From Archangium violaceum Cb vi76 (lineage in GTDB: Bacteria; Myxococcota; Myxococcia; Myxococcales; Myxococcaceae): a stretch of 64,000 bases of DNA. Positions 34,541 through 44,105 of the stretch are shown one piece after another. The notes under the pieces were generated by a model. It saw only the letters and a program-made list of their open reading frames with translations. It was not told the origin of the DNA and made no database searches. The stretch lies in NCBI RefSeq assembly GCF_000733295.1, contig NZ_JPMI01000233.1, forward strand, positions 1 through 64,000, written 5' to 3'. Numbering within the stretch: the first letter of the stretch is position 1; the number at the start of each line of letters is the position of its first letter. The translations under genes were made by a program, and so were the position numbers.

Positions 34541-35443
34541 ATGGCCGAGCGCAGCTATAGAATCCACGTCGCCGCCGAGCTGTCGGGGGTGAGGGTGGAG
34601 CTGATTCGCGCATGGGAGCGGCGCTACGGGGTGTTGGCGCCCCGGCGCACGCCATCGGGCTACCGGGTGTACACGGACCGGGACGTGGCGTTGCTGCGGC
34701 GGCTCAAGCAGCTCACCGAGGAGGGCGTATCCATCAGCGAGGCGGCGACGATGCTGCCGCAGCTGCAGGCGGAGCTGGACACGGCCCGGCCGGAGCCCGA
34801 GCCCACGCCGGAGCCTGGGGCCACGAGCCTGACGGCCTGGAGGGACGAGGTGCTGGCGGCGGCGGCGGCGCTGGATCAGCGGCGGGTGTCGCGGGTGCTG
34901 GACGAGGTGCTGGCGTCGCTGACACCGCTGAAGGCCTACGAGCAGATGCTGGTGCCCTTGCTGCACGAGGTGGGCGAGCGCTGGCATGCGGGGGCGTTCT
35001 CGGTGGGGCAGGAGCACCTGGTGACGCAGGAGGTGCGGGCGCGGGTCATCAGCCTGTTGCACGCGGCGCCGGACACGGGGCGCCGGCGCGTGGTGTTGGC
35101 GTGTTTCCCGGACGAGCAGCACGAGCTGGGCCTGTTGGGGGCGGCGTTGCGGATGAGGCACGCGGGGCTGTCGGTGACGTTGCTGGGCCAGCGGATGCCG
35201 GCGGCGGAGGTGGGCCGGATGGCGCGCGAGCTGAAGGCGGAGTTCGTGGGGTTGTCGGCGGTGACGGACCACGGGGCGCAGGACTTCGAGGAGACGTTGT
35301 CTCGCATCGTGGCGGGGGTGCCCAAGGGGACGCCCATCTGGGTGGGCGGGGCGGCGGCCCGGGTACACGAGGACGTCTGCGAGCGGCTGGGCGTGCACCT
35401 GTTCGACAGCGCGGAAGACTGGCCACGGCTGCTGGGCGGGTGA
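34541..35443 (+). CDS. carH: CarH, B12-dependent photoreceptor repressor
   Basis: 300 residues with the same architecture as CarA: MerR helix (HVAAELSGVRVELIRAWERRYG), helical bundle, cobalamin-binding domain. Here the light-sensing signature is complete: Trp148 followed after nine residues by Glu158-His159 (WHAGAFSVGQEH), and the axial histidine His194 in DEQHELG. AdoCbl in the dark drives tetramer formation and DNA binding; light breaks the Co-C bond and releases the promoter. It starts 27 bp after carA with its own GAGGAG site. Confidence 0.93.
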   Translation: MAERSYRIHVAAELSGVRVELIRAWERRYGVLAPRRTPSGYRVYTDRDVALLRRLKQLTEEGVSISEAATMLPQLQAELDTARPEPEPTPEPGATSLTAWRDEVLAAAAALDQRRVSRVLDEVLASLTPLKAYEQMLVPLLHEVGERWHAGAFSVGQEHLVTQEVRARVISLLHAAPDTGRRRVVLACFPDEQHELGLLGAALRMRHAGLSVTLLGQRMPAAEVGRMARELKAEFVGLSAVTDHGAQDFEETLSRIVAGVPKGTPIWVGGAAARVHEDVCERLGVHLFDSAEDWPRLLGG

Positions 35444-35576
35444 GCGTTTCCGCCGGGCTGGTACGGAGGAGTGCCAGTGCTCGGGAGGTCCGGAGGATGA
35501 GCACGGCGAGAAGCTGTCCAGGCTCAGCACGGTCCACGGGAGCCGTGTCATCCACGAGGTGGTGGACGAGCTATGA
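35444..35576 (+). pseudogene. possible 3' remnant of an upstream toxin-like gene
   Basis: Without a start codon of its own, one frame stays open from the carH end to TGA at 35574-35576 and reads TEECQCSGGPEDEHGEK and then VHGSRVIHEVVDEL. Its stop overlaps the next start by ATGA, exactly as a translated upstream partner would. I read it as the 3' end of a lost gene, perhaps a toxin, but it is short and could be chance. Confidence 0.3.
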
Positions 35577-36319
35577 GCCAGGAACAACTCCCCGAGGCGT
35601 GGCGCGGACGACGGGTGGGGCTGCTCGATGCGCTGCTTCGGTGCCGCTGGTGGGTGAGGGAGCGGCATGCGCTGTGGTTCGTCACGGGCTTTGAAAGCGT
35701 CGATTCTCTCCTTCCCATGAGCCGTGGATGGCTCGCGCATACCCATTTCAATGGAGGGCACGATCTGGCCTGGCAGGAGTTTCTGGAGTGGTACCAGGGC
35801 ACTCAGGGCGAGCCCTTGCTCCAGGACTGGTACGTCAAGCCTCTGCGCGATTGCGAGGGCGACCACGAGAGCGCCGTGTTGGTGCTCCTCGATCTCGTCG
35901 CCACATACGTGGAGCGATTCGGCCCGACTCCAAGAGGCCGCGCCAGTGCCACGGATGAGAGAGTCGCCGCGACTTATGGGCCTCTGCCCAATGCGTGGGG
36001 CGGGCGTCAGGTGGAATTGTTGGATGCGCTGCTGTGGTTGCGGCAGCGGATGCGCGAAGGACGGGAGCTGTCGTTCTTGACGGGGCAGGACACCGTGGAA
36101 TCGCTTCACTCCTTCACCCTGGGTTGGATCCAGAACTCCGTCTTCAACCAGAGCAAGGACCTGACGGTAGCGCCCTTCCAGGACTGGCTCCGGGACGTCA
36201 AGAAGGAGGCCCCGGGCGAGGGCTGGCACGTCAAATACCTTCAGGACTGCCAGGGCGACCACCGGAAGGCCGCCCTGAAGTTCCTCGACTTCGCCGCCGA
36301 GTTCAGGGCGTCGCGGTGA
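35573..36319 (+). CDS. protein with two tandem copies of an unknown domain
   Basis: 248 residues made of two related halves. Both contain LLDALL, a (F/L)(V/L)TG turn, S(V)(D/E)SL, GW, (F/E)FL/QDWL, a GWHVK/DWYVK strand and D(C)(E/Q)GDH followed by a hydrophobic helix. Half one covers about 15-118, half two about 148-245. There is no signal peptide or membrane segment, and I do not recognise the family. Its start overlaps a short open frame that may be a toxin remnant, so an immunity function is possible but unproven. It converges on the POT transporter gene. Confidence 0.65.
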   Translation: MSQEQLPEAWRGRRVGLLDALLRCRWWVRERHALWFVTGFESVDSLLPMSRGWLAHTHFNGGHDLAWQEFLEWYQGTQGEPLLQDWYVKPLRDCEGDHESAVLVLLDLVATYVERFGPTPRGRASATDERVAATYGPLPNAWGGRQVELLDALLWLRQRMREGRELSFLTGQDTVESLHSFTLGWIQNSVFNQSKDLTVAPFQDWLRDVKKEAPGEGWHVKYLQDCQGDHRKAALKFLDFAAEFRASR

Positions 36320-36332
36320 GTCGTCCGCCGGC

Positions 36333-37883
<1,551 letters not shown>

Positions 37884-37903
37884 TCCGGGCTCCTGGGCCC
37901 GGA
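37884..37903 (-). promoter_or_regulatory. hairpin overlapping the ribosome site of the POT gene
   Basis: In the transcript TCCGGGC and GCCCGGA form a perfect 7-bp stem directly before the AUG. The AGGAG ribosome site lies in the 6-nt loop and first 3' arm base. It could tune translation or act as a terminator for the upstream gene. Confidence 0.4.
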
Positions 37904-37929
37904 CTCTACCCGCGAAGGCGGGTCCGCGC

Positions 37930-39873
37930 TCAGTCCTCCTTCGGGGCCGAGGCGACGGCGGCGAAGCGGTCCCCGTACGGCGGCACCTCGCGATGGTCGA
38001 TGCGGCACACCAGCACCTGCGGCCGGCGCTCCTCGTCCGCGCGCTTGAGCACCTCGGGCAGCAGCTCCGCCAACTGGCCCGGCCGCGTCACCTCGTAGGC
38101 CCGCGCGCCCAGCGACTCGGAGAACTTCACCAGGTCCGGATCTCCCAGGCTGAAGTAGGGATCGTCCAGCGCGTACTCGCCCCCGGACTGCGCGTGCTCG
38201 CCGTGGTTCACCATCCCCAGGTAGTTGTCGTTGAGGACGATGTAGACGGCCCCCACCCCGTAGCGCACCGCCGTGACGAGCTCCGTGCCATTCATCAGGA
38301 ACGAGCCGTCCCCGGTGAGCGCGATGGCCGTGTTCTCCGGCCTCCCCACCTTCCCGCCGATCACCGCGCCCATGGACCAGCCCATGGAGGACAGGCCACA
38401 CGGGTAGAACACACGGGCCGGCGGGGTGATGCGCAGACAGTGCGTGGCCCAGCCGGTGCAGTTGCCCATGTCCACGTACAGGTCCGTGTTCGCGTGCAGG
38501 TGCGGATTGAGCTCCTGCATCACGTGCTGCGGCTTGAGCGGACCGTCCTCGGGCAGCACGGGCGTGGCCAGGCGGTGGGCCAGGTTCAGCGTGTTGAGGT
38601 GCTGGCGGCGCTCGCGCACGTGCGCCTCGTTGCCCGGCGCGGTGCCGTGGCCGAACTCCACCAGCCCCGCCACCACCGAGCCCACGTCCGCCACGATGGG
38701 CAGGTTCACCTGGAGGAACTGGCCGATGACGGACGGCGTGGCGTCCACCTGGATGACGGTGTGCGCCGCCTCGAAGAGCGCGGAGAAGCTCTTGGTGGCC
38801 CACTCGCCCAGGCGGCTGCCCAGCACCATCAGCACGTCCACGCCCTCGGCCAGGTACTGCTCCGCGCGCTTGCTGCCGGCGATGCCCAGCACGCCCAGCG
38901 AGAGCGGATCCTCCTCGGAGAACAGCCCCTTGCCGCGCAGGCTGGTGGCCACGGGGACGCAATAGCGGCGCACGAACGCGGCGAACTCGGCGCCCCGGCT
39001 CTCCAGCGCCTCGCGCGCGCCCGAGCCCAGGTACACCAGCGGCCGCTTCGCGTGACGCAAGAGCTCGAACGCCGTGTACACCTCGGAGGCCGGCGCCGCG
39101 GGCAGGGTGCCCTTCCAGCTTCCCGGCGCCGTGGGCACGCTCACCTTCGCCAGCTTCTGCCGGGCGATGTTGGTGGGGATGCTCACGTGCACCGCGCCGT
39201 GCGGCAACGCGTGCGCCGTCTTCAGCGCCCGCTCCAGCAGCCGCGGGAAGCTCTTGGCGTCCACGATGGTGGTGCTCGAGGCCGTGCAGTGGCGGAACAT
39301 CTCGTTGGTGTTGATGCCGCCCTCGTCGGTGCTCTCCTGGATGGCGCCCAGCCCGAAGCGCTCGGTGGACACCTGCCCGCTGATGGTGAGCAGCGGCACC
39401 TGATCCAGGTGAGCCGAGGCCACGCCCGTCATGGCGTTGGTGGCTCCGGGGCCGGCCGTCACCGCGCACACGCCCAGCTTGCCCGTGGCGCGCGCGTACC
39501 CGTCCGCCATGAAGGCCGAGCCTCCCTCATGGCTGCCGATGATGAAGCGGATGCGCGCCTGCCGCCGCAGCGCCTGCACCAGCGGCGCGATGTTGCCCCC
39601 GGGGATGCCGAACACCGCGTCCACCTGCTCCGCCTCCAGGTGCGCCAGCAGCGCCTCGGCCACCGTGAGGTCCTCGTACGTGTGGAAGGAGCGCAGCGCC
39701 ATCCGCGCCTGCGGCTCCTCCTGCCGCGCGTTCGGCTCCGCTCCGGCCGCCTCCATCCTCCCGTCCCTCAACCCCTCCCTCACGGGGCTCATCCCCTGTG
39801 GGAACAGGGCGCTGGTGCTCTCTCCACGGAGTACGGCACTGGTGAGGGACTTGGCGAGGGCGGGCTGGGACAC
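37930..39873 (-). CDS. thiamine diphosphate enzyme, acetolactate-synthase-like
   Basis: 647 residues. A roughly 55-residue N-terminal extension without homology features precedes the Pyr domain (VAEALLAHLEAEQVDAVFGIPGG) with the catalytic Glu in GSHEGGSAFMADGYAR. A central Rossmann-like domain follows. The PP domain has GDGSFLMNGTEL and, further on, NDNYLGMV, which bind ThDP-Mg. It may form acetolactate or decarboxylate another 2-oxoacid; no regulatory subunit gene is adjacent, so anabolic branched-chain synthesis is not assured. GTG start at 39873 with AGGGGAG upstream; a later ATG near 39699 would trim the extension. Confidence 0.88.
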   Translation of the reverse strand: MSQPALAKSLTSAVLRGESTSALFPQGMSPVREGLRDGRMEAAGAEPNARQEEPQARMALRSFHTYEDLTVAEALLAHLEAEQVDAVFGIPGGNIAPLVQALRRQARIRFIIGSHEGGSAFMADGYARATGKLGVCAVTAGPGATNAMTGVASAHLDQVPLLTISGQVSTERFGLGAIQESTDEGGINTNEMFRHCTASSTTIVDAKSFPRLLERALKTAHALPHGAVHVSIPTNIARQKLAKVSVPTAPGSWKGTLPAAPASEVYTAFELLRHAKRPLVYLGSGAREALESRGAEFAAFVRRYCVPVATSLRGKGLFSEEDPLSLGVLGIAGSKRAEQYLAEGVDVLMVLGSRLGEWATKSFSALFEAAHTVIQVDATPSVIGQFLQVNLPIVADVGSVVAGLVEFGHGTAPGNEAHVRERRQHLNTLNLAHRLATPVLPEDGPLKPQHVMQELNPHLHANTDLYVDMGNCTGWATHCLRITPPARVFYPCGLSSMGWSMGAVIGGKVGRPENTAIALTGDGSFLMNGTELVTAVRYGVGAVYIVLNDNYLGMVNHGEHAQSGGEYALDDPYFSLGDPDLVKFSESLGARAYEVTRPGQLAELLPEVLKRADEERRPQVLVCRIDHREVPPYGDRFAAVASAPKED

Positions 39874-40216
39874 GGGCTCCCCTTTCTTCTTCGACGTCCG
39901 GGGTACGCGCTTCCCCAGAACAGCGGGTTTGTGGACCTCGCTTGGATCTCAGGTACTGAGAAGGCGAGGCTCGCGTGCGCGCGACGCGGTGTGTCGGAGG
40001 GTGACAGCTTCGCAAATTACCCCAGTTTCTCCAGCGATGAAAACAATTAAATTAAAAGTTTTCAGGCTCGCTGGATTTTGGATGTGGTAGGGGCGCGCGG
40101 CCTCCGTCCAACCCCTTGAATTTCCGAGCGGAAGGGAGTTCGGGCTAAGCTCCGCGGTCCCATCGGGGCTGATCGGGGCGCGAGGGGCGTCCCCAGCAGG
40201 AACACGAGGCAAAGTG
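39874..40216. other. divergent intergenic region with AT-rich island
   Basis: The 343-bp spacer between the acetolactate-synthase-like gene and the rightward operon holds no gene. It contains a 15-bp palindrome at 39947-39961 (TCTCAG, GTA, CTGAGA) and an AT-rich stretch at 40037-40090 that stands out sharply from the surrounding GC-rich DNA. Confidence 0.6.
40031..40074. repeat. 44-bp AT-rich imperfect palindrome
   Basis: The left arm CCAGCGATGAAAAC pairs with GTTTTCA and TCGCTGG on the right, a 14-bp stem interrupted only by a 3-nt bulge (GGC). The loop is 13 nt of A and T. It is about 145 bp before the STAS-like gene and 160 bp before the divergent ThDP gene. Candidate operator or RNA structure. 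Confidence 0.65.
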
Positions 40217-40645
40217 ATGCCTGTCCCACAAAACGTCGTCACGGACTACGGCTTCCGGGTGCATGCGCCCGGGTACATCACTCCGGCGGAGGCGCGTGCC
40301 TGGTTCGAGGATCTGCGCTCGCGGGTGGTGGCGCTCGAGGGCAAGTCCTTCGGGTTGCTGGTGGACTCGAGATCGCAGAAGGCCAACCCGCCGGACACGC
40401 AGGAGCTCATCAAGGAGTCCATGGTGTGGCTGCGCGGCCATGGCATGGAGCGCTCGGTGGTGGTGTTGGACAGCACGGTGGCGCTGATCCAAATCCTCCG
40501 GCTGGCGAAGGCCACGGGCGTCTACGCCTACGAGCGCTACCTGGACGCGCTGAAGGATGCGGAGTGGGAGGCGAAGGCGGCGGATTGGATCGTCCGCGGC
40601 ATCGATCCGGATCTGCCGCAGCCGGCGCAGAAGCAGGCGCGCTGA
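40217..40645 (+). CDS. STAS/SpoIIAA-like small protein
   Basis: 142 residues. Alternating strands and helices (YGFRVHAPGYITPAEARAWFEDL, FGLLVDSR, ERSVVVLDST, ILRLAKATGVYAYERYLDA) resemble the SpoIIAA-like STAS fold seen in many myxobacterial proteins that set positions or thresholds. The family assignment rests on pattern only. ATG 40217 is preferred; GTG 40214 is next to it. It lies 18 bp before the PLP-fold dehydratase gene and likely heads that operon. Confidence 0.6.
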   Translation: MPVPQNVVTDYGFRVHAPGYITPAEARAWFEDLRSRVVALEGKSFGLLVDSRSQKANPPDTQELIKESMVWLRGHGMERSVVVLDSTVALIQILRLAKATGVYAYERYLDALKDAEWEAKAADWIVRGIDPDLPQPAQKQAR

Positions 40646-40663
40646 GCGCGGAGGGCCGCTGCG

Positions 40664-41803
40664 ATGGCGCGTTATCGGTATCCCTGCACCGGCCCGGTGG
40701 AGACGGAGGGCTTCGAGCACTTCGTGGCGGGGCAGTTGGGCCCCGCGAGGGCGAACCTGAAGGCCTTCGCGGGGGCGCTGGGCGAGCGTTTTGGTGCGAG
40801 GCACCTGGCGCTGGTGAACTCGGGCAGCTCGGCGAACCTGGCGGCGGCGCTCGCGTTGGCGGAGCGCACGGGCCCCGGGGCGCACGCGGTGACGGCGGGC
40901 TTCACCTTTCCCACGACGGTGTCGTCGCTGCGCACCGCTGGTTTCGCGGTGACGGTGGTGGACACGGAGCCGGGCGGTTTCTGCATCGATCCGGAGGCGG
41001 TGCGGCGCGCGCTGCGGCCGGAGACGCGGGTGGTGTGCGTGACGCACTTCCTGGGCTTCCCGGCGGCGCTGGAGGCGTTGCTGGAGCTGGCGCGGGAGCG
41101 CGACCTGCTGGTGCTGCAGGACGCGTGCGAGACGATGGAGCTGCGCATCGGCGGGAAGCCGGCGCACGCGTACGGAACGCTGGCGACGTGGAGCTTCTAC
41201 CACCCGCATCATCTGTCCTCGTTTGGAGGGGGCGCGGTGGTGTGCCCGGACGCGAGCTGGCAGCGGGTGGTGGAGTCGGTGACGCACTGGGGCCGCGAGT
41301 GCACCTGTCACTATGACCCGGGTGCGTGCACGGCGCCGCCGGGCATCCACCACAACTTCCACTACGTGCGCCTGGGGCACAACCTGGAGCTGTCCGAGCT
41401 GAATGCCTGCTTCGGGCGCTTCCAGCTGCGCGAATGGGAGGCGCACGAGGCGAAGCGGCACGCGCACTACGCCACGCTGTACGAGGCGCTGCGGGACGAG
41501 CGGAGCCTGACGGTGTACGCGGCGCCGAGGGACAATGGCTCGCCCTTCGTGTTCCCGTTCACGGTGAAGACGGGGAGCGCGGCGGGGCTGGCCGAGCGGT
41601 TGATGGGGCGCGGGGTGGAGGTGCGCACGTTGATGGGCGGAGCCATCACCCGGCAGCCGGCGTGGAAGGATCTGCCGCACGATGGGCTGGCGAACTGCAC
41701 GGCGCTGGCGGAGGCGTCGCTCTTCGTGGGCATCCACCAGACACTGATCGCGGAGGACGTGGCGGCGGTGGCGCGCATCATCGCCGAGGAGTCGCGGCGG
41801 TGA
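40664..41803 (+). CDS. E1/ColD-like PMP-dependent [2Fe-2S] dehydratase
   Basis: 379 residues of the DegT/DnrJ/EryC1/StrS fold. The PLP lysine is replaced by histidine (His182 in SFYHPHHLSS), as in ColD and the CDP-6-deoxyhexulose 3-dehydrase E1 (RfbH/AscC). Cofactor-contacting Asp153 is in LQDACET. The E1 iron-sulfur pattern C-x57-C-x1-C-x7 is almost exact: Cys155, Cys213, Cys215 and Cys222. This predicts a PMP enzyme that removes a 3-hydroxyl from a 4-keto sugar or similar substrate, needing electrons through the cluster. No E3 reductase or sugar nucleotide genes are adjacent. Stop overlaps the radical SAM gene by 4 bp. Confidence 0.85.
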   Translation: MARYRYPCTGPVETEGFEHFVAGQLGPARANLKAFAGALGERFGARHLALVNSGSSANLAAALALAERTGPGAHAVTAGFTFPTTVSSLRTAGFAVTVVDTEPGGFCIDPEAVRRALRPETRVVCVTHFLGFPAALEALLELARERDLLVLQDACETMELRIGGKPAHAYGTLATWSFYHPHHLSSFGGGAVVCPDASWQRVVESVTHWGRECTCHYDPGACTAPPGIHHNFHYVRLGHNLELSELNACFGRFQLREWEAHEAKRHAHYATLYEALRDERSLTVYAAPRDNGSPFVFPFTVKTGSAAGLAERLMGRGVEVRTLMGGAITRQPAWKDLPHDGLANCTALAEASLFVGIHQTLIAEDVAAVARIIAEESRR

Positions 41804-43152
41804 GCTGGAGGCGGGCGCTGGCGTTGGCCTCGGCGCGGCCGCTGGACTTCACCATTCAGTACCCGCCCTCGCGGGAGTACTTCCGCGAGCGCTTCACGTC
41901 ACCGCCTGGAGCGGGCGTGTCGCTGGAGGCGCTGAAGCGGGTGTTGCTGTACGTGCACGTGCCCTTCTGCGAGGCGAAGTGCTTCTACTGCAACTTCGCG
42001 GTGGACCTGCGGAAGGGCGCGGGGGTGCACACGCGCTACGTGGACGCGCTGTGCGCGCAGCTCGAGCGGCTGGACGCGGCGCTGCCCGCGAGGTGCACGG
42101 TGCCGGGCATCGACATTGGCGGGGGGACGCCGACGCTGCTGGCGCCGGAGTTGCTCGGCCGGGTGCTGGAGGCGTTGCGCCCGTGGAGGCGGCGGTGCGA
42201 GGGGACGTGGCCGGTGTCCATCGAGACGACGCCGCGGGTGGCGGCGACGGACGGGGAGCGGCTGGCGGTGCTGAAGGCGGGTGGGGTGGATCGGGTGTCG
42301 ATGGGGTTGCAGAGCACGAATGACGAGACGCTGGCGCAGGTGAACCGGCGTGCGCAGCGCAACCTGGGCGAGCGGGCGGTGGAGGCGCTGGCGGCGGTGG
42401 GCTTCCGGCGGGTGAACGTGGACCTGGTGTTCGGGCTGCCGGGGCAGACGCGGGAGCACTGGTGGAGGGACTTGGAGCGGGTGACGGCGTTGCCGGTGGA
42501 CTCGGTGACGACGTACGACTGCCTGTACCGGGGAGCGGGACGCGCGATGCCGAGGCTGACGGCGGTGCGGCCCACGCCGGAGGACTACGGGGCGCTGTAC
42601 GACCTGGCGTATGAGCACCTGACGGCGAACGGCTTCCACGCGCCCTATGGCTCGGTGAACTTCTCGCGGCACGCGGGGGAGACGGGGACGTCGCCGTACT
42701 TCGAGGGGCGGCTGCTGGACGGACTGCCATACGTGGGCGCGGGCAACTACGCGTCGAGCCTGGTGGGGCCGCGCTGGTGGTTCGCGCCGTACGAGGTGGA
42801 CGCGTACGTGGAGGCGGTGGAGGGCGGGGCGGTGCTGCCGGAGGAGGACGGGTACACGCTGCCGGACGCGGAGCGGTGCGCGAAGTACGTGCTGCTCTCG
42901 TTGAACTTCGGGCGCATCGACCCGGTGCGCTTCCGGGCCTTCGCGGGCGTGGGGCTGGAGACGATGTACGGGCCCCAGTTGGAGCACGCGCGGCGGGTGG
43001 GCTGGCTGCGCGAGGAGGGCGGGGTGTACGGAGTGGAGCCAGGCCGGTTCCGCGAGCTGCCGTGGATCCGCGCCCTTTTCTACACGCCGGGAGCGGTGGA
43101 GTGGCTGTCCGGACGCACGCCACTGCCGGAAGCATTGCGGACCACGGGTTGA
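41800..43152 (+). CDS. HemN-like radical SAM protein
   Basis: 450 residues. HPYVHVPFC is seen here as YVHVPFCEAKCFYC, with the CxxxCxxC cluster at Cys57, Cys61 and Cys64. DIGGGTPTLL and VNVDLVFGLPGQT are the SAM and substrate motifs of the coproporphyrinogen III oxidase/HemW family. The C-terminal HemN-C-like domain ends near residue 445. HemN proper oxidises coproporphyrinogen; HemW handles haem; other members do methyl or cyclopropane chemistry. Coupling to an E1-like dehydratase argues for a biosynthetic role. GTG start overlaps the upstream stop. Confidence 0.88.
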   Translation: MSWRRALALASARPLDFTIQYPPSREYFRERFTSPPGAGVSLEALKRVLLYVHVPFCEAKCFYCNFAVDLRKGAGVHTRYVDALCAQLERLDAALPARCTVPGIDIGGGTPTLLAPELLGRVLEALRPWRRRCEGTWPVSIETTPRVAATDGERLAVLKAGGVDRVSMGLQSTNDETLAQVNRRAQRNLGERAVEALAAVGFRRVNVDLVFGLPGQTREHWWRDLERVTALPVDSVTTYDCLYRGAGRAMPRLTAVRPTPEDYGALYDLAYEHLTANGFHAPYGSVNFSRHAGETGTSPYFEGRLLDGLPYVGAGNYASSLVGPRWWFAPYEVDAYVEAVEGGAVLPEEDGYTLPDAERCAKYVLLSLNFGRIDPVRFRAFAGVGLETMYGPQLEHARRVGWLREEGGVYGVEPGRFRELPWIRALFYTPGAVEWLSGRTPLPEALRTTG

Positions 43153-43173
43153 GCCCGCGTAGTCTCGGGCGTC

Positions 43174-43782
43174 ATGAAAGCCCTGCACCGCAAAGACCTC
43201 TACGGCTGGTCCGTCTTCAACGAGGCGCGCAACCTGGACTTCCACAGCGTCCTGTGGGTGCGCCCCGAGGGCAACGTCGTCATCGATCCGCTCCCAATGT
43301 CCACGCACGATGCCGCGCACCTGCGCTCGCTCGGGGGCGTGGCGTGGGTGGTGGTGACCAACTCGGAGCATGTCCGCAACACCCGCGAGCTGGTCTCCGG
43401 GTTTGGCGCGAAGGTGGCCGGCCCCCGCGCCGAGGCGGACACCTTTCCGCTCCAGTGCGACCAATGGCTCGCCACGGGTGATGAGCTCGTCCCCGGGCTG
43501 AAGGCGGTGGAGCTGCACGGCTCCAAGACTCCCGGCGAGCTGGCCCTGCTCCTCGAGGACACCACGCTGGTGACGGGGGACCTGATTCGCGGCCACATGG
43601 GCGGCCGGCTCAACCTCCTGCCGGAGGCGAAGCTGAAGGACGCCAGCCGGGCCCGCGCTTCGGTGCGTGAGCTGGTTGCCTCATGGCCGCGCATCGACGC
43701 GGTGCTGGTGGGGGATGGCTGGCCGGTATTCCGTGGCGGGCGCGCGGCCCTGGAGGAACTCGCGCGGGCGTTACAGGGGTGA
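43174..43782 (+). CDS. MBL-fold-like protein without metal ligands
   Basis: 202 residues with the metallo-beta-lactamase order of strands: HSVLWVRPEGNVVIDP, VVVTNSEHVRNTRELV where the HxHxDH box should be, VELHGSKTPGELALLLEDT, and LVTGDLIRG. The canonical His/Asp metal ligands are mostly missing, so hydrolase activity is uncertain. Similar short MBL proteins exist that lack full metal sites. The 3' end overlaps a convergent small gene by 12 bp. Confidence 0.7.
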   Translation: MKALHRKDLYGWSVFNEARNLDFHSVLWVRPEGNVVIDPLPMSTHDAAHLRSLGGVAWVVVTNSEHVRNTRELVSGFGAKVAGPRAEADTFPLQCDQWLATGDELVPGLKAVELHGSKTPGELALLLEDTTLVTGDLIRGHMGGRLNLLPEAKLKDASRARASVRELVASWPRIDAVLVGDGWPVFRGGRAALEELARALQG

Positions 43783-43998
43783 GGTGCGCGGAGTCCCGAG
43801 CAACTCCAGCGTGCGCACCGCGACATCGACGAGCGTCTGCGCGCACGGGTAGCAGCCTCCACCGCAGCACTGGGGCCACTCGCCCTCGGGGTCGCGCAGG
43901 AGGGGATGGACGCAGCCGCGGTAGGTGAGGGGCAGCCCGAGCTCGTCGCACGCCTGCCGCAGCGCTTCCTGGACGCGGGGGTCTCTCACATCGCTCAC
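43771..43998 (-). CDS. small cysteine-rich protein
   Basis: 75 residues from GTG 43998. It contains YRGCVHPLLRDPEGEWPQ and CCGGGCYPCAQTL, five cysteines that could bind zinc or an iron-sulfur cluster. The remaining sequence is ordinary and soluble. Start is uncertain: ATG 44088 gives a longer form whose extension looks unnatural. I do not recognise the family. It is read in the same direction as the MFS gene, 108 bp after it. Confidence 0.5.
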   Translation of the reverse strand: MSDVRDPRVQEALRQACDELGLPLTYRGCVHPLLRDPEGEWPQCCGGGCYPCAQTLVDVAVRTLELLGTPRTSPL

Positions 43999-44105
43999 CC
44001 CGAGGGTGTAATCGCCCGCTATCCCACCCGCAAGGAGTCCCGGCCGCCCTCCCAGCGGGAAGGCGTGCCGTGGCCCGCTGTCACGCATCGCGGAGGGGAA
44101 CGGGG

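Noticed and set aside
33440..36262. 940-codon open frame opposite carA and carH
   Set aside because: Low-complexity His/Arg/Gln composition; the plus strand is clearly coding.
43135..43165. GGGTTGAGCCC similarity to the palindrome at 3-19
   Set aside because: Only the core matches and it overlaps a stop codon region; too short to call a repeat family.
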